Assembly: GCA_963711635.1 (NCBI GenBank)
Contig: CAVQEZ010000016.1
Coordinates: 62,001-126,000, forward strand
Reading direction: 5' to 3'
From: CADEED01 sp963711635
GTDB taxonomy: Bacteria; Pseudomonadota; Gammaproteobacteria; Steroidobacterales; Steroidobacteraceae
DNA length: 64,000 bases
The notes beneath the pieces are model-generated. The model was not told where the DNA came from, made no database searches, and worked only from the letters and a program-made list of their open reading frames with translations. Shown here in pieces: positions 63,218 to 64,000 of the stretch (position 1 is its first letter; each line of letters starts with the position of its first letter). Made by a program: the position numbers and the translations under genes.

Positions 63218-63448
63218 ATGATGCACCGACACAATTTTCTGATGGACGAGATGAGCGAGACGGCTGGCATGTCACGCAGTGCGCTCGCCTTGTGTTGCGC
63301 CATCATCGAAGACGCCGAGGTGGCACGCGAATTCGAGACCGAGCCACGCGGTGCAGTGGACTTGCTGCGGGCCGTCATGCTGGGTCCCCCACATCTGCCC
63401 TATGACTCCGCGCCAACCCCACGCGAGCTAACAAGTCTGGTCGCCTGA
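63218..63448 (+). CDS. small hypothetical protein
   Basis: A 76-residue ORF from the ATG at 63218, preceded by a good ribosome site (GGAGGGG). The protein (MMHRHNFLMDEMSETAGM, ALALCCAIIEDAEVAREFET, LRAVMLGPPHLP) is acidic and probably helical. I do not recognise it. A 7-bp inverted repeat CTGTCTG/CAGACAG lies at 63110-63129 upstream. Confidence 0.5.
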   Translation: MMHRHNFLMDEMSETAGMSRSALALCCAIIEDAEVAREFETEPRGAVDLLRAVMLGPPHLPYDSAPTPRELTSLVA

Positions 63449-63488
63449 CGGACGAAAATATCGCGCCGCGCGGCGTCGGATGCGACGC

Positions 63489-63560
63489 ATTCGCATTGTC
63501 ATTCGCATCTCCGACATTCGTATCGGGCTGGGCTAACATTCGCGCCCGGCCGATACGAAT
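63489..63560. promoter_or_regulatory. repeat array upstream of the bacterioferritin gene
   Basis: ATTCGCAT occurs at 63489-63496 and 63501-63508, ATTCGTAT at 63516-63523, and the reverse complement ATACGAAT at 63553-63560. The last pair extends to an 11-bp perfect inverted repeat (ATTCGTATCGG / CCGATACGAAT). It lies 17-90 bp before the start codon, as expected for an operator array. It does not resemble the Fur box. Confidence 0.5.
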
Positions 63561-63576
63561 AGTCAGGAGTGCGCCA

Positions 63577-64000
63577 ATGGTTGATTCACCGCTCGACGTC
63601 AAACTCACCGAGAGGATCATCGAGAGTCTCAATCACATCCTCGAGCTCGAGCTCGCGGGCGTGGTGCGCTACATGCACTACAGCTTCATGATCTTCGGCC
63701 ACAACCGCATACCCATCGTCGCGTGGCTGCGTGACCAGTCGAACGAGTCGAACGCACACGCCGTGCTGGCCGGTGAGCACATCACTGCCTTCGGCGGCCA
63801 TCCGTCGCTGAAGATCGGCTCGCTGCTGGAGACGCATCAGCACGACGTCAACGAGATCCTCATCGAAGCGCACGAGCACGAGAAGGAGGGGCTTGGCGCG
63901 TACTACGCGTTGCTGGAGCTCGTGGCCGGCAAGAGCATCCTGCTGGAGGAATACGCGCGCGACCAGATCGCCGCGGAAGAGATGCACCTGGCGGATATCC
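63577..64000 (+). CDS. bfr: bacterioferritin (5' part)
   Basis: An open frame from the ATG at 63577 (AGGAG 8 bp upstream) runs off the right edge with 141 codons visible. The protein (LTERIIESLNHILELELAGVVRYMHYSFM, LRDQSNESNAHAVLAGEHITAFGG, VNEILIEAHEHEKEGLGAYYALLELVAGK and the EEMHLAD ligand motif) is a ferritin-like four-helix bundle of the bacterioferritin type. It would store iron or protect from oxidative iron release. The upstream repeat array suggests specific regulation. Confidence 0.87.
   Translation, partial: MVDSPLDVKLTERIIESLNHILELELAGVVRYMHYSFMIFGHNRIPIVAWLRDQSNESNAHAVLAGEHITAFGGHPSLKIGSLLETHQHDVNEILIEAHEHEKEGLGAYYALLELVAGKSILLEEYARDQIAAEEMHLADI

Noticed and set aside
1..64000. 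tRNA, rRNA and phage or integrase genes
   Set aside because: I saw no tRNA-like cloverleaf, rRNA segment, integrase or transposase gene anywhere in the window.

Overview
The window is GC-rich chromosomal DNA with dense genes, two TonB-dependent receptors, two ECF sigma factors, an UrcA-family protein and many exported glycoside hydrolases. This fits a plant-polysaccharide-degrading gammaproteobacterium of the Steroidobacter/Povalibacter or Xanthomonadales type. That placement is an inference from gene content; there is no rRNA or other marker gene to confirm it.

Layout. 1-0.97 kb: 3' end of a GH51 arabinofuranosidase. 1-4.5 kb: DUF2182 membrane protein, DUF899 protein, a TPR/winged-helix protein and a beta-propeller protein. 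4.5-16.2 kb: carbohydrate genes (aldo/keto reductase, GH3, CE1-like esterase, M28 peptidase, TonB receptor, GH78 rhamnosidase). 16.3-19.8 kb: UrcA protein, ECF sigma factor and Ser/Thr kinase with TPRs. 19.9-22.9 kb: a GH5 cellulase with a CBM2-like module and four 300-bp Ig repeats. 23.5-29.8 kb: two lipoproteins, a phospholipase D/cardiolipin synthase-like lipoprotein, a DUF1080 protein, and a second ECF sigma factor coupled to a von Willebrand A membrane protein. 29.8-36.5 kb: exported protein, a coupled split-barrel/GAF pair, NmrA reductase, two c-type cytochromes and an unknown exported protein. 36.6-39.7 kb: an operon with a Fur-like box (PepSY, DUF2271, DUF4198, ApbE) that looks like a flavin-based periplasmic redox system. 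39.7-41 kb: YihY membrane protein and a small exported protein. 41.1-44.3 kb: kdgT-dtnK-pdxA2, probably for a four-carbon sugar acid. 44.5-47.6 kb: an intact TonB receptor. 48-59.5 kb: a complete L-rhamnose locus (lldD, rhaI, rhaD; divergent rhaR, rhaSTPQ, kinase). 59.5-63.1 kb: GH43 remnant, PL22 oligogalacturonate lyase and GH39. 63.2-64 kb: a small protein and a truncated bacterioferritin gene.

How it works together. GH78, GH51, GH3, GH39, the CE1-like esterase and PL22 would dismantle rhamnose- and galacturonate-containing pectin and its side chains. The TonB receptors would import oligomers. Rhamnose would enter by RhaSTPQ and be converted by RhaI, the kinase and the RhaD fusion to DHAP plus lactaldehyde or lactate, with LldD giving pyruvate.

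Sequence quality. At least 16 single-site frameshifts fall in otherwise well-conserved genes (eight in the GH5 domain, three in the kinase, one each in GH3, a TonB receptor, YihY and GH39, and one or two in GH43). Most look like uncorrected assembly errors, because the corrected frames keep catalytic motifs. GH43, which lacks its N-terminal part, is the best candidate for a real remnant.
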